From positions 16,059 to 80,058 of the forward strand of contig CAMYJH010000003.1 in the NCBI GenBank assembly GCA_947258715.1: 64,000 bases of DNA, read 5' to 3'. The notes beneath the pieces were generated by a model. That model saw only the letters and a list, made by a program, of their open reading frames with translations. It had not been told where the DNA came from and made no database searches. This DNA is from an uncultured Gammaproteobacteria bacterium. GTDB taxonomy: Bacteria; Pseudomonadota; Gammaproteobacteria; HK1. Position 1 is the stretch's first letter; every line of letters begins with the position of its first letter. Positions 1-10,525 of this stretch are shown piece by piece. Made by a program: the position numbers and the translations under genes.

Positions 1-744
1 GTCCCCCGCAATCCCCTCATCCAGAAGCTTGCGAAACATCTCCACTCCCGTGCACGTCGTCTTCGTCGTCGCCTTGATGCCTACAATCTCAACCTCCTCC
101 CCAACCTTCACCCGGCCCCGCTCAACTCGACCCGTCGCTACCGTCCCACGACCCGAAATCGAAAATACGTCCTCCACCGGCATCAAAAACGCCCCGTCTA
201 CCGCACGCTCAGGCTCAGGTATGTATGCGTCCAACGCCTTCGCTAACTCCAAAATCGACGGCTCACCAATCTCCGAAGAATCCCCCTCCAATGCCTTCAA
301 CGCACTGCCACGTACGATCGGCGTGTCATCCCCAGGAAACTCGTACTTGTCAAGCAGCTCCCGTACCTCCATCTCCACTAACTCAAGTAACTCCTCATCG
401 TCCACCATGTCGCACTTGTTCAAGTACACCACAATAAACGGAACTCCAACCTGACGCGCCAATAATATGTGCTCACGCGTCTGCGGCATCGGACCATCAG
501 CAGCACTCACTACCAATATCGCCCCGTCCATCTGCGCCGCACCCGTAATCATGTTCTTTACATAGTCCGCATGACCCGGACAATCTACGTGAGCGTAATG
601 ACGCTCCTCCGTCTGATACTCAACGTGCGCCGTCGCAATCGTAATCCCTCGCGCACGCTCCTCAGGCGCCTTGTCAATGTCGTCAAACGGCACAAAACTC
701 CCACCATGCGACGCCAATACCCGCGTCATCGCCGCCGTCAACAG
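1..744 (-). CDS. tuf: Elongation factor Tu, incomplete at both ends
   Basis: GTPase that delivers aminoacyl-tRNA to the ribosome. The reverse strand reads, without a stop, through the G2/G3 region ([13 protein letters not shown], then [13 protein letters not shown]), the G4 motif NKCD and the start of domain 2 ([14 protein letters not shown]). It leaves the window at about three quarters of the usual length. Homology begins abruptly at [11 protein letters not shown] near 744. The preceding 25 or so residues, including the P-loop GHVDHGKT, are absent and there is no room for them before the tRNA 57 bases upstream. The same frame stays open back to an ATG at 810 inside tRNA-Thr, giving a leader unlike EF-Tu. 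Codon use (TTG, TTA, ATT, G-ending) differs from the neighbouring genes. It is either a misassembly at a duplicated tuf gene or a genuine deletion. The family call is certain; functionality is doubtful. Confidence 0.9.
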   Translation of the reverse strand, partial: MLTAAMTRVLASHGGSFVPFDDIDKAPEERARGITIATAHVEYQTEERHYAHVDCPGHADYVKNMITGAAQMDGAILVVSAADGPMPQTREHILLARQVGVPFIVVYLNKCDMVDDEELLELVEMEVRELLDKYEFPGDDTPIVRGSALKALEGDSSEIGEPSILELAKALDAYIPEPERAVDGAFLMPVEDVFSISGRGTVATGRVERGRVKVGEEVEIVGIKATTKTTCTGVEMFRKLLDEGIAGD

Positions 745-800
745 GACTCTCCCGGAAAAAACGTTCAACACCAGTGCAAAAAAATTGGTTGAAGATGTAT

Positions 801-875
<75 letters not shown>

Positions 876-949
876 GGACCTTTCAGGATTCACGCGGCCG
901 GTTCCGTACGCCGATCAGGGTCTAAGCCATCTGTCGCGAGACTTCGCCT

Positions 950-1023
<74 letters not shown>

Positions 1024-1096
1024 GCGTTCTGTCCGGCTCACCTCGAGCTGACGTCGCTCGCCCGCCACCGGGCGCAAGTCGCCCCTGACGACCTCT

Positions 1097-1185
<89 letters not shown>

Positions 1186-1197
1186 CGCAAGCCGCAC

Positions 1198-1226
1198 ATT
1201 GTCCGTAACTTAGAAACGGGTGTCAA
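1198..1226 (-). promoter_or_regulatory. Sigma-70 promoter of the tRNA-Tyr-Gly-Thr-tuf unit
   Basis: Reading the reverse strand, a perfect TTGACA (1226-1221) is followed after exactly 17 bases by GACAAT (1203-1198), 4 of 6 to the -10 consensus. The expected start point lies near 1190, just ahead of the tRNA-Tyr 5' end at 1181. Confidence 0.75.
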
Positions 1227-1311
1227 GAATTTGGCTAAGAATAGAACGCATTGCCGCTGGGCGCTAATGTCCTGATTTGGGTACAAATTGCCTCCCCACC
1301 GGAGGGTGGGT

Positions 1312-2786
<1,475 letters not shown>

Positions 2787-2852
2787 GGCGCTACAGGCAA
2801 TAGAACTGGTGTCAACCTCGGGCCCGGGTCACCGCGCGAGAGCATCCGAGGG

Positions 2853-3368
2853 TCAGCGCTTGCCCCTAGCCGCCTGGAGCTTCGCGTCCTTGGCCACTAC
2901 CGCCTCGGCCTGGGCGCGGCGCTCCTCTGCTACCCGTTCGGCCAACGACGGGTCGGCAACGGAGACGATCTGCGCCGCCAGGTAGCCGGCGTTCTTCGCT
3001 CCAGATTTGCCGATGGCCATCGTGGCCACGGGGATCCCGCCGGGCATTTGCACCGTGGACAATAGGGCATCGAGGCCGGAAAGCGGCCCCGCGTCGACCG
3101 GAACTCCGATGACCGGGCGGGTGGTCAGCGCCGCAACCGTGCCGGCAAGATGCGCGGCCATACCTGCGGCAGCAATGAATACGGCGCAGCCCCGGGACTC
3201 GGCCTCTTCAACGTAGGCGTGGGTCTGCGCCGGCGTTCGGTGGGCAGAACTGACCTTCACCTCGTGAGCAATGCCAAATTTTTCCAGTACTTCCAGGGTC
3301 GCTTCCATCACCGGCAGGTCGGAATCTGATCCCATCAGTATCGCCACAAAAGGTTTTACTGCAGCCAT
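2853..3368 (-). CDS. purE: N5-carboxyaminoimidazole ribonucleotide mutase, class I PurE
   Basis: Converts N5-CAIR to CAIR in de novo purine synthesis. The 171 residues hold the class I signatures: GSDSDLP near residues 13-19, SAHRTP around 41-46, and [11 protein letters not shown] followed by [10 protein letters not shown]. The tail after residue 150 is a charged helix richer in Ala/Glu/Lys than usual. Class I PurE normally works with PurK, which often follows it, but no purK lies here: the next gene downstream is tsaC. The ATG at 3368 is followed by the typical family N-terminus ([12 protein letters not shown]). Confidence 0.95.
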   Translation of the reverse strand: MAAVKPFVAILMGSDSDLPVMEATLEVLEKFGIAHEVKVSSAHRTPAQTHAYVEEAESRGCAVFIAAAGMAAHLAGTVAALTTRPVIGVPVDAGPLSGLDALLSTVQMPGGIPVATMAIGKSGAKNAGYLAAQIVSVADPSLAERVAEERRAQAEAVVAKDAKLQAARGKR

Positions 3369-3451
3369 GGCCTAGCCTCGCAGGTCGATTAAATTCAACG
3401 GAAGATCTTCGTCCCCGGCCGTCCCGCTGCGGCCCCCCCGGCGTTTCGGCG

Positions 3452-5773
3452 TCAGCCCGCTTTGCGTTTGGTCTTGCCGCGCCTGGACGCCGGTGCTTTA
3501 GCGATGAGTTCGCGGCACTCGTCAAGCTTTAGGCTCTTCGGGTCGCGGTCTTTCGGAACCCGCGCGTTCTTCTTGCCGTCAGTAACGTAAGGCCCGTAAC
3601 GACCGTTAAGCACCTTGATCCCATCGTCTTCGAAGACCTGAATCTCGCGCTCTGCGTCCAGCTTCTTCTTCTCCGCGACGAGCTGCAGCGCACGATCAAG
3701 CTTCACCGTGTAGGGGTCGTCGTCCTTGCCCAGCGAAACGAATTTGTTGCCGTAGCGAACGTAAGGCCCAAAGCGACCAATATTGACGCTCACCGGCTCC
3801 CCCTGCGGCGTTTCCCCCAGCGCCCGCGGCAGCTTGAACAGCGCCAACGCTTCCTCGAGCTCGATGGTGTTCATGCTCTGTCCCGGCCGGAGGCCCGCAA
3901 ACTTTGGCTTTTCCTCTTCTTCGGCGGTACCGATCTGGGCGTAAGGGCCGTAACGCCCCATGCGCACGGACAGGGTGCGCCCGCTCTTGGGGTCGATCCC
4001 AAGCTCGCGCACCTTGGAGGCTTCTCGCCGCGTTACGTTCTTATCCTTGTACTCCACCTGTTTGTGAAATGGCTTCCAGAAACGCTGCATCAGCGGTACC
4101 CACTGCTGCTCGCCGCGGGCGATACCGTCGAGATCGTCTTCTAAGCGGGCGGTGAAATCGTAGTCCACGTAATCGGAAAAGTGCTCGGTCAAAAACTCGT
4201 TAACCAAACGGCCGATGTCCGTGGGCACGAAGCGACGGCTGTCGAGCTCCACGTATTCGCGCTGAAGCAAAGTCGAGATAATTGTGGCGTAGGTCGACGG
4301 CCGCCCGATGCCATACTCCTCCAATGTTCGAATCAGCGATGCTTCGGTATAGCGGGGCGGCGGCTCGGTGAAGTGCTGCTCGGATCGAATCCGAGCCAGT
4401 TCCACCAGCTGACCCTCGGTAAGAGGCGGCAGCTTTCGCTCGTTCTCCTCCGCTTTGCCGTCATCCTGCCCTTCTTCATACACCAGCAGAAAACCAGGAT
4501 CCGCGACGGTGGACCCCGTCGCCCTGAACAAGTCTTCAATCGAATCCCCGCAACCCAGGTCCACGCCCACCGTGTCAATGGTGGCATGAATCATCTGACA
4601 GGCCACGGTACGCTTCCAGATGAGCTGGTAGAGCTTCATCTGGTCTTTGTTCAGATGGGACTTCACACTTTCAGGAGTGCGGCCCACCGACGTTGGCCGC
4701 ACCGCCTCGTGGGCCTCCTGAGCGTTTTTGGCCTTGGTCTTGTAAAAACGCGGCCGTCCGGGAAGATTCTTTTCGCCGTAGGTGGTAGCGATGAAGTCGC
4801 GCATTTCGTCCAGGGCATCCTTGGCCAGGGTCACGGAATCAGTACGCATATAGGTAATGAGACCGGTGACGCCGCCTTCACCGGCATCGATGCCCTCATA
4901 AAGCTGCTGGGCGATGCGCATGGTGCGCTGGGCGTTGAATCCCAGCTTACGTGCGGACTCCTGCTGCAGCGTGGATGTGGTGAAAGGCGCGGCCGGATTC
5001 CGGCGTCGCTGCTTCTTTTCGATGCAAACGACCTTGAGCTTACCGCCGGCTTTCTGTAGCAGATCCTTTTCCACCGCGCGAGCGCGCTTTTCGCTGGCGA
5101 TGCTGAACTGCTTCAGCTTCTCGCCGCCGTACTTGTTCAGCCTTGCGCTGAATACGGCGTCGTCAGCGCTCAAGTCGGCATCAAGGGTCCAATACTCCCT
5201 CGGCTTGAACTGCTCGATCTCGTTCTCACGCTCGCATATCAGCCGCAGGGCCGGACTCTGCACCCGGCCCGCTGAAAGACCACGCTTGATTTTTTTCCAC
5301 AGCAGCGGTGACAAGTTGAAGCCGACCAGATAATCGAGCGCCCGGCGCGCCTTATGAGCGTCGACCAGCTCGCTGGAAATGTGCCGTGGATGATCCACGG
5401 CTTCGCCAATGGCGCGCTTGGTTATCTCGTGGAACACCACCCGGTGCACCGGCTTCTTGCCCAGCGCTTTGCGCTGTTTCAACACCTCGACCACGTGCCA
5501 AGCGATGGCCTCGCCTTCCCGGTCCGGGTCCGTGGCCAGGTACAGCGTATCGGCCTTTTTCATCGCCCGGCTCAGCGCGTCGACGTGCTTTTCGTTCTTG
5601 CCGATGAGCTCGTAGTGCATCTCGAAGTCGTTCTCCGGCTCGACCGCGCCCTCCTTAGGACGCAAATCGCGCACGTGACCATAGGACGCCAGGACCTCGA
5701 AGCCGTTTCCGAGGTATTTCTTGATCGTCCGGGCCTTGGCCGGGGACTCGACTATGACCAGATTCTTAGACAT
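3452..5773 (-). CDS. topA: DNA topoisomerase I (type IA)
   Basis: Relaxes negatively supercoiled DNA through a 5'-phosphotyrosine intermediate. The Toprim domain starts at residue 1 (NLVIVESPAKARTIKKYL) with its acidic DPDREGEAIAWH motif. The catalytic tyrosine is Tyr308 in TYMRTDS. From about residue 590 to the end the protein carries glycine/tyrosine-rich C-terminal repeats (GRYGPYAQIG, GRFGPYVRYG, GRYGPYVTDG) and a basic Lys/Arg tail. There are no CxxC zinc-ribbon motifs, unlike enteric TopA. Length is 773 residues. It sits downstream of smg in the conserved dprA-smg-topA order. Confidence 0.97.
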   Translation of the reverse strand: MSKNLVIVESPAKARTIKKYLGNGFEVLASYGHVRDLRPKEGAVEPENDFEMHYELIGKNEKHVDALSRAMKKADTLYLATDPDREGEAIAWHVVEVLKQRKALGKKPVHRVVFHEITKRAIGEAVDHPRHISSELVDAHKARRALDYLVGFNLSPLLWKKIKRGLSAGRVQSPALRLICERENEIEQFKPREYWTLDADLSADDAVFSARLNKYGGEKLKQFSIASEKRARAVEKDLLQKAGGKLKVVCIEKKQRRRNPAAPFTTSTLQQESARKLGFNAQRTMRIAQQLYEGIDAGEGGVTGLITYMRTDSVTLAKDALDEMRDFIATTYGEKNLPGRPRFYKTKAKNAQEAHEAVRPTSVGRTPESVKSHLNKDQMKLYQLIWKRTVACQMIHATIDTVGVDLGCGDSIEDLFRATGSTVADPGFLLVYEEGQDDGKAEENERKLPPLTEGQLVELARIRSEQHFTEPPPRYTEASLIRTLEEYGIGRPSTYATIISTLLQREYVELDSRRFVPTDIGRLVNEFLTEHFSDYVDYDFTARLEDDLDGIARGEQQWVPLMQRFWKPFHKQVEYKDKNVTRREASKVRELGIDPKSGRTLSVRMGRYGPYAQIGTAEEEEKPKFAGLRPGQSMNTIELEEALALFKLPRALGETPQGEPVSVNIGRFGPYVRYGNKFVSLGKDDDPYTVKLDRALQLVAEKKKLDAEREIQVFEDDGIKVLNGRYGPYVTDGKKNARVPKDRDPKSLKLDECRELIAKAPASRRGKTKRKAG

Positions 5774-5882
5774 CAGCGATCAGTAAATACGGGCTGCCCA
5801 CCACGACTGCGGCATAAACACAGGAACAAGCTTAGTGGAGAAAAAGGGCCGTTGCTCGCTGGCGCTGGGCCGCCAGTGCAGG

Positions 5883-6362
5883 TCAATGCAGCCGGCCGCT
5901 CGAACGGTCTAGAACCAGGTCCTCCATAAAGGCGTAGACGTCTTCCTTCCCGGGCTGGTTGAACAGGACCATCAGCACTACCCACTTGAGCTGCTCCAGA
6001 TCGACGCCCCCGGCCTCCAGCGCCATCACGCGATCGACCACGAGCTCTCTGGTTTGGGCGTCCAGCACGCCGGCTTGTTCTAAAAAAACGAGAAAGCCCC
6101 GGCATTGCAGGTCCATGCGGTCCATCTCGTCGTCAACGTAGATTCGGATACAGGGGGCATAAGATACTGGTTCGGTTTTCATCGACTCTGCGTTGATCGC
6201 AAGATTCTCGAGCCAGTGAAACGCCTTGCCAATCTCGTCACCAGGAAAACCCGCATCCAAAAGCGCAGACCGGATCACCTCTTGATCCGAATCGACCTCG
6301 ATCTCATTTTCCAGATAATTCTCAAAAAGAAACATGAGCACGTCGAGCATGGTTTCCTTCAT
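5883..6362 (-). CDS. smg: Smg family protein (DUF494)
   Basis: A small acidic conserved protein, about 159 residues from the chosen start, of unknown biochemical role, regularly found between dprA and topA. The ATG at 6362 gives the family N-terminus MKETMLDVLMFLFENY. A longer reading from 6398 would add 12 residues inside dprA and was not used. The ATG lies one base after the dprA stop, so coupling is likely. The acidic patches (EIEVDSDQE, YVDDEMDRMD) and the absence of membrane segments suggest a cytosolic protein. Confidence 0.92.
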   Translation of the reverse strand: MKETMLDVLMFLFENYLENEIEVDSDQEVIRSALLDAGFPGDEIGKAFHWLENLAINAESMKTEPVSYAPCIRIYVDDEMDRMDLQCRGFLVFLEQAGVLDAQTRELVVDRVMALEAGGVDLEQLKWVVLMVLFNQPGKEDVYAFMEDLVLDRSSGRLH

Positions 6363-6363
6363 T

Positions 6364-7482
6364 TCAGCGCCTTCCGGTTGCGCGGCTGTACAAGCCACCG
6401 GGAAGCGATGACACGTACCCCTGCATTTCGAGGGCCAAGAGGATGGAGGAAACCTCTTCTGCCGTCAATCCAGTGCGCTCTATAAGCGTATCTACGCTTG
6501 CTGGATCGTGACCGAGCGCACCCAACAGACTCCTCTCGGAGGCTGATCTCACGTAATCAGAATTGCGCTCGCTTTGTTCACCAGCGGCGAAAGCAGCGCC
6601 GGGGTCGTCCATTGGAACGAGCATCGGCGCGATTTCAGATACGATGTCGGCAACGGACTCCACCAGCTTCGCCCCGTCGCGTAACAGACGATGGCATCCT
6701 TTGGAAAGCGGACTGTCGATGGACCCGGGAAGGGCAAAAACTTCCCTTCCCTGGTCACCCGCAAGTCTGGCCGTAATCAGTGAGCCGCTTTTCAAACTGG
6801 CTTCAACTACGAGCACGCCAAGGCTCAATCCGCTGATGAGACGATTGCGCCGTGGGAAGTGTTTCGCTCGCGGAGGAGCGCCCGGCGGAAACTCGGAGAC
6901 CAGTGCGCCATGGGCACAAATGGCCTCCGCAAGCCGGGCGTTCGCGGCGGGATAAACTTTGTCCAGGCCGTTCCCCGTCACCGCCACGGTATACCCGCCG
7001 GCGGCGAGCGCTGCAGCGTGCGCCGCCGCGTCAATGCCGATGGCAAGGCCGCTGGTGACGCCCAGCTTCAGTTCCGCCAGGGCGCGGGCGAAAGCCGCGG
7101 CGTGCTCACGGCCCGAAGGCGTGGGATTGCGGCTCCCGACCACAGCCAGATGGGGCATCGACAGCGCGGCCACGTCACCGCGCACATAGAGCACCGCCGG
7201 CGCATCGTCTATGGTGGCAAGCAGCGGCGGGTACTCCGGGTGGCCGAGATACACCAGGCTGCAGCCCGTTGACTCGAGCCAGCAGCGATCGCTCCTCAGC
7301 GCATCGCGATTCGGCGAACGAAAATAGCGCCGAAGCGCTGCCGGAAGCTCAATCGCCTCCAAGCACTCGTGACCGGGCTTAAACAGCGCCGTCACCGAGG
7401 TGCAGCGCTCTAGCAGCTTAAGCTTGACTCGGTTGGATGCGGGCGCACGCGCGAGCGCCAGCCAGCAGCTGAGTTCGTCCAT
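6364..7482 (-). CDS. dprA: DNA processing protein DprA/Smf
   Basis: Binds incoming single-stranded DNA and loads RecA in natural transformation. The 372-residue protein has an N-terminal SAM-like helical region, a Rossmann core (VVGSRNPTPSGREHA, TSGLAIGIDAAAH, GNGLDKVYPAAN, SEFPPGAPP, RRNRLISGLS) and a C-terminal winged helix (about 310-370). I start it at the ATG at 7482 because a GAGGAG ribosome site lies nine bases upstream (7492-7497). A TTG at 7491 would almost touch that site. It is first in the dprA-smg-topA group. Competence itself is not shown by this gene alone. Confidence 0.95.
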   Translation of the reverse strand: MDELSCWLALARAPASNRVKLKLLERCTSVTALFKPGHECLEAIELPAALRRYFRSPNRDALRSDRCWLESTGCSLVYLGHPEYPPLLATIDDAPAVLYVRGDVAALSMPHLAVVGSRNPTPSGREHAAAFARALAELKLGVTSGLAIGIDAAAHAAALAAGGYTVAVTGNGLDKVYPAANARLAEAICAHGALVSEFPPGAPPRAKHFPRRNRLISGLSLGVLVVEASLKSGSLITARLAGDQGREVFALPGSIDSPLSKGCHRLLRDGAKLVESVADIVSEIAPMLVPMDDPGAAFAAGEQSERNSDYVRSASERSLLGALGHDPASVDTLIERTGLTAEEVSSILLALEMQGYVSSLPGGLYSRATGRR

Positions 7483-7721
7483 CCCTGGCAACTCCTCACG
7501 CTTCCTTGTGAAGGCTACTATGAGCGAAGGTTAATTTTGTCTTGGCGCCACTTTAACGCGGGAAGAAATGGATAGAAAGCACTGACATCCGCCCTCGGTC
7601 GCGGATCGACCGGAGAGCCACGCGATTCAATGTCGGAGGCGAAAACCGTCGCCTGGGGCGGCAGCAGCCGTCGGTAACGATTCAAGCCGGAAACGCGCGA
7701 TTTCGCCGCAGCGAGAGCGGG

Positions 7722-8768
7722 TCAGGGATTTCGCACGCTGTCGTAGACATGAATGCTGCGCGTGGCCTCCATCACCAGAGCATAGCTCAGGCGCTCGAAG
7801 GAACGGAAAACCATAACGATACCGGCACGCTCATCCGGCAGAGTGACTTTTTCGGCCCGCTTTCCTTTGACATACGGATCCTCGATGGTCTCGCCGCGCT
7901 GGTACACGGCCATGACGTGGCCAGTTTCAATTCCGTTCTCGCGACCAAGATTGAGCACCACCACCTGGTATTGCCCGATCTGTGAAACCCCCTCCAAGAC
8001 CGAAATGATCCGCCCGTTAGTGTCCTCTGCCGGCGCCCGGGGCATGAAGGTCGTCTGGATATCTTCTTCGACCACGGGAAGCAGGCGATCGCCGCGGAGC
8101 AATTCCCGCTGCGCGCTGGTGACAAGCAGGGTCGCCGGATCACCGCCGTCCTCGAGCGCCGCGTCGGCAATATGGATGGCTTCGAAGCCTAAGACCTCGT
8201 TGTCGCGGTCGGGATCCACGTATCGCTCACCCTTGCGATAAACGGTGTAACGCGGGACCGCCTCGCCATTGATCCCCCGGGCGTAGATTTTCTTGCCGGG
8301 TTTGCCGACGAGCGCTTCCTTTCCCACCGATACAACGTAGGGCGCTTGGTCGATTTCCTGCTCGCTGACCACGCGGGGTCTTTTCAAAAACTGCTGGATG
8401 ATATCGATGGGTATGGTCGGAATGGCTTCGTCGACTTCAGACACGCGAATCTTTGGAGAGAGTTTGGCTGAGCCACCGGGTAAACGCCTGCGCACAGTGA
8501 CCACCGGCTCTCCCTCGACGAAACGCAGATACACTTCGTCGCCGGGAAAGATCAGATGAGGGTTCTCGACCTGCGGATTGACCTCCCATATCTCGGGCCA
8601 GAGCCACGGGTCCTTGAGAAACTGGGAGGAGATATCCCACAGGGTGTCGCCTTTCTGAACCACGTAGCGGTCCGGATGGTCCGGCTTGAGCTCAATGGTC
8701 TCGGCCGCCGCCAGGAGCGGAAACAGCAAAACGGCAAGCGCCAGTGAACCTAGTTTTTTCATCACCAT
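7722..8768 (-). CDS. LysM peptidoglycan-binding protein, exported
   Basis: A 348-residue protein with an N-terminal signal peptide (KKLGSLALAVLLFPLLAAAE) followed at about residues 30-80 by one LysM domain (YVVQKGDTLWDISSQFL ... NPHLIFPGDEVYL). LysM binds the GlcNAc backbone of peptidoglycan, so the protein is probably periplasmic and wall-associated. The remaining 250 residues are beta-rich without a catalytic motif I recognise. The same protein type commonly lies divergent from def-fmt and upstream of dprA in gamma- and betaproteobacteria. Start is at 8768 or at the second Met, 8762. Its cellular role is unproven. Confidence 0.88.
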   Translation of the reverse strand: MVMKKLGSLALAVLLFPLLAAAETIELKPDHPDRYVVQKGDTLWDISSQFLKDPWLWPEIWEVNPQVENPHLIFPGDEVYLRFVEGEPVVTVRRRLPGGSAKLSPKIRVSEVDEAIPTIPIDIIQQFLKRPRVVSEQEIDQAPYVVSVGKEALVGKPGKKIYARGINGEAVPRYTVYRKGERYVDPDRDNEVLGFEAIHIADAALEDGGDPATLLVTSAQRELLRGDRLLPVVEEDIQTTFMPRAPAEDTNGRIISVLEGVSQIGQYQVVVLNLGRENGIETGHVMAVYQRGETIEDPYVKGKRAEKVTLPDERAGIVMVFRSFERLSYALVMEATRSIHVYDSVRNP

Positions 8769-8855
8769 CTGGAGTCCCGAGCCCTCTTGGCTGATCTATT
8801 TGGATGGCTCCGTTTCCCCGCCGGAGCCCTCGCGGCGACCTCTGATATTAGGCTA

Positions 8856-8885
8856 AATATAGGTCATACAATTCTGAATATTCAA
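8856..8885 (-). promoter_or_regulatory. Candidate sigma-70 promoter of the LysM gene
   Basis: On the reverse strand TTGAAT (8885-8880, 4/6) and TATATT (8861-8856, 5/6) are separated by 18 bases in an unusually AT-rich patch of the divergent lysM/def intergenic region. Position is about 90 bases ahead of the start codon. Prediction from consensus only. Confidence 0.45.
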
Positions 8886-8929
8886 ACAAAAACGCGATCC
8901 GCTCCTGCGATTCCCGGGCCCCATCACGG

Positions 8930-8958
8930 TTGACATAGCCGCCGTTTGCCCCCATTAA
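8930..8958 (+). promoter_or_regulatory. Candidate promoter of def-fmt-rsmB
   Basis: A perfect TTGACA at 8930-8935 is followed after 17 bases by CATTAA (8953-8958), only 3/6 to the -10 consensus. The AT-rich TATAGT a few bases downstream is too far away. It is about 50 bases ahead of the def start codon, on the def side of the divergent region. Confidence 0.35.
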
Positions 8959-9007
8959 GTATAGTTAGTTAGTCTTAGACTGCCGGCTTGGAAAACATCG
9001 TCAAATC

Positions 9008-9514
9008 ATGGCTTTACTGGACATACTCCACTATCCCGATCCGCGCCTTTACAACAAAGCCAAAGCGGTCGAGCGCATCGACGAGAAGCTGCGTACTCTC
9101 ATCGACGACATGTTCGAGACCATGTACGCGGCACCTGGCATCGGCCTTGCGGCCGTCCAGGTAAACCTGCCGCTTCGGGTGATTACCATCGACGTGTCCG
9201 AAGAGCGCAGCGACCCTCTTTGTCTGGTGAACCCAGAGATCCTCGCGCGCCGGGGCACGGTGGAGCTGGAAGAAGGTTGCCTCTCGGTTCCCGGGGTTTA
9301 CGAAATGGTGCCTCGATCCGAGTGGATACGGGTCAAGGCTCTGAACCGCGAGGGCGATGCTTTCGAAGTGGAGGCAAACGACCTGCTCGCGGTCTGCATT
9401 CAGCACGAAATGGACCACCTGGAGGGTAAGCTGTTCGTCGATTATCTTTCCCAGCTCAAGCGACAACGCATTCGTAAGAAGGCCACGAAGCTCAACAAGC
9501 AGGCGACGCTCTAG
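9008..9514 (+). CDS. def: Peptide deformylase
   Basis: Removes the formyl group from the N-terminal methionine of new proteins. All three metal-site motifs are present: GIGLAAVQV (residues about 45-53), EGCLSVPG with the cysteine ligand, and QHEMDHLEG with the two histidine ligands and catalytic glutamate. The 168-residue length is standard. It is followed 50 bases later by fmt, the enzyme that adds the formyl group, and then rsmB. It is divergent from the LysM gene. Confidence 0.97.
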   Translation: MALLDILHYPDPRLYNKAKAVERIDEKLRTLIDDMFETMYAAPGIGLAAVQVNLPLRVITIDVSEERSDPLCLVNPEILARRGTVELEEGCLSVPGVYEMVPRSEWIRVKALNREGDAFEVEANDLLAVCIQHEMDHLEGKLFVDYLSQLKRQRIRKKATKLNKQATL

Positions 9515-9564
9515 TCCCAACCTCTTTCGCTCAAACCCAAGCGTCAAACTGCCAACAACCCCCC

Positions 9565-10524
9565 ATGCGCCTCGTTTTCGCCGGGACGCCGGAATTCGCC
9601 GCCACTATCCTCGCAGCACTATTGGATTCGCGGCACTCCGTGGCGTGCGTTTACACCCAACCGGACCGCCCCGCCGGGCGTGGGCGTAAACTCAAAGCCA
9701 GCCCGGTGAAAGTGCTCACAGCGCGCCATCACCTCCCCATCTGTCAGCCTTTGAGCTTGCGCGGATCGGAGTGCGCGGACGCGCTTGCCGCGATTTCGCC
9801 GGATCTCATGGTGGTGGCTGCGTACGGCTTGCTGCTTCCGCCAAGCATACTTTCTGTGCCGAGCTACGGCTGCATCAACGTTCACGCCTCTTTGTTGCCC
9901 AGATGGCGCGGGGCCGCGCCGATTCAGCGCGCAATTCTGGCTGGAGATGAAGAGACCGGGGTATCCATCATGCAGATGGACGAAGGACTCGATACCGGTA
10001 GCGTGCTGGCGAGCGCCAGCCTGAGCATTGGTGCCCTAGACACCGCCGGCGTGCTCAGCGAGCGACTCGCCCGGCTTGGCGCCGCCACACTTTTACGAAC
10101 TCTGGATGCGCTCAGCGACGGCCCCTTGGAAGCGACACCCCAGGACGATGCCCTGGCGACTCTCGCACCCCGGGTGGAGAAGCAGGAAGCGCAGCTCAAC
10201 TGGTCTCTCAGCGCCGTCGACCTGGAGCGCCGGGTGCGTGCATTCAATCCTTGGCCAGTGGCTTTCACCTATCTGCCGGGTGGTGGCGATCCCCAAACGC
10301 GCCGCCTGCGGGTGTGGCAGGCGCGATCGTGCCCCGATCGGGCCGCTCCCATGGCCGCCCCCGGTACCGTGCTCGAGACCGGTGGCGAAGGAATCACCGT
10401 TGCTGCCGGACTCGGCGCACTGCTGCTGACCGAAATCCAGGTGCCAGGATCCCGGGTGATGCGGTCAACGGAATTCCTACACGCCCGATCGCTCCCACCG
10501 GGAGCGGTGCTCGGGGAAGTCTGA
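9565..10524 (+). CDS. fmt: Methionyl-tRNA formyltransferase
   Basis: Transfers a formyl group from 10-formyl-THF to Met-tRNA(fMet) for translation initiation. The N-terminal domain begins RLVFAGTPEFAA, with the catalytic region around NVHASLLPRWRGAAPIQRAI (about residues 105-125) and QMDEGLDTG following. A C-terminal OB-like domain occupies about 205-319. The ATG at 9565 has no clear Shine-Dalgarno sequence. It ends one base before the rsmB start. Confidence 0.97.
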   Translation: MRLVFAGTPEFAATILAALLDSRHSVACVYTQPDRPAGRGRKLKASPVKVLTARHHLPICQPLSLRGSECADALAAISPDLMVVAAYGLLLPPSILSVPSYGCINVHASLLPRWRGAAPIQRAILAGDEETGVSIMQMDEGLDTGSVLASASLSIGALDTAGVLSERLARLGAATLLRTLDALSDGPLEATPQDDALATLAPRVEKQEAQLNWSLSAVDLERRVRAFNPWPVAFTYLPGGGDPQTRRLRVWQARSCPDRAAPMAAPGTVLETGGEGITVAAGLGALLLTEIQVPGSRVMRSTEFLHARSLPPGAVLGEV

Positions 10525-10525
10525 G

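Noticed and set aside
29-792. Plus-strand open frames of 60-140 residues at the window start
   Set aside because: They are antisense to the tuf gene, whose reverse-strand reading shows the full set of EF-Tu motifs.
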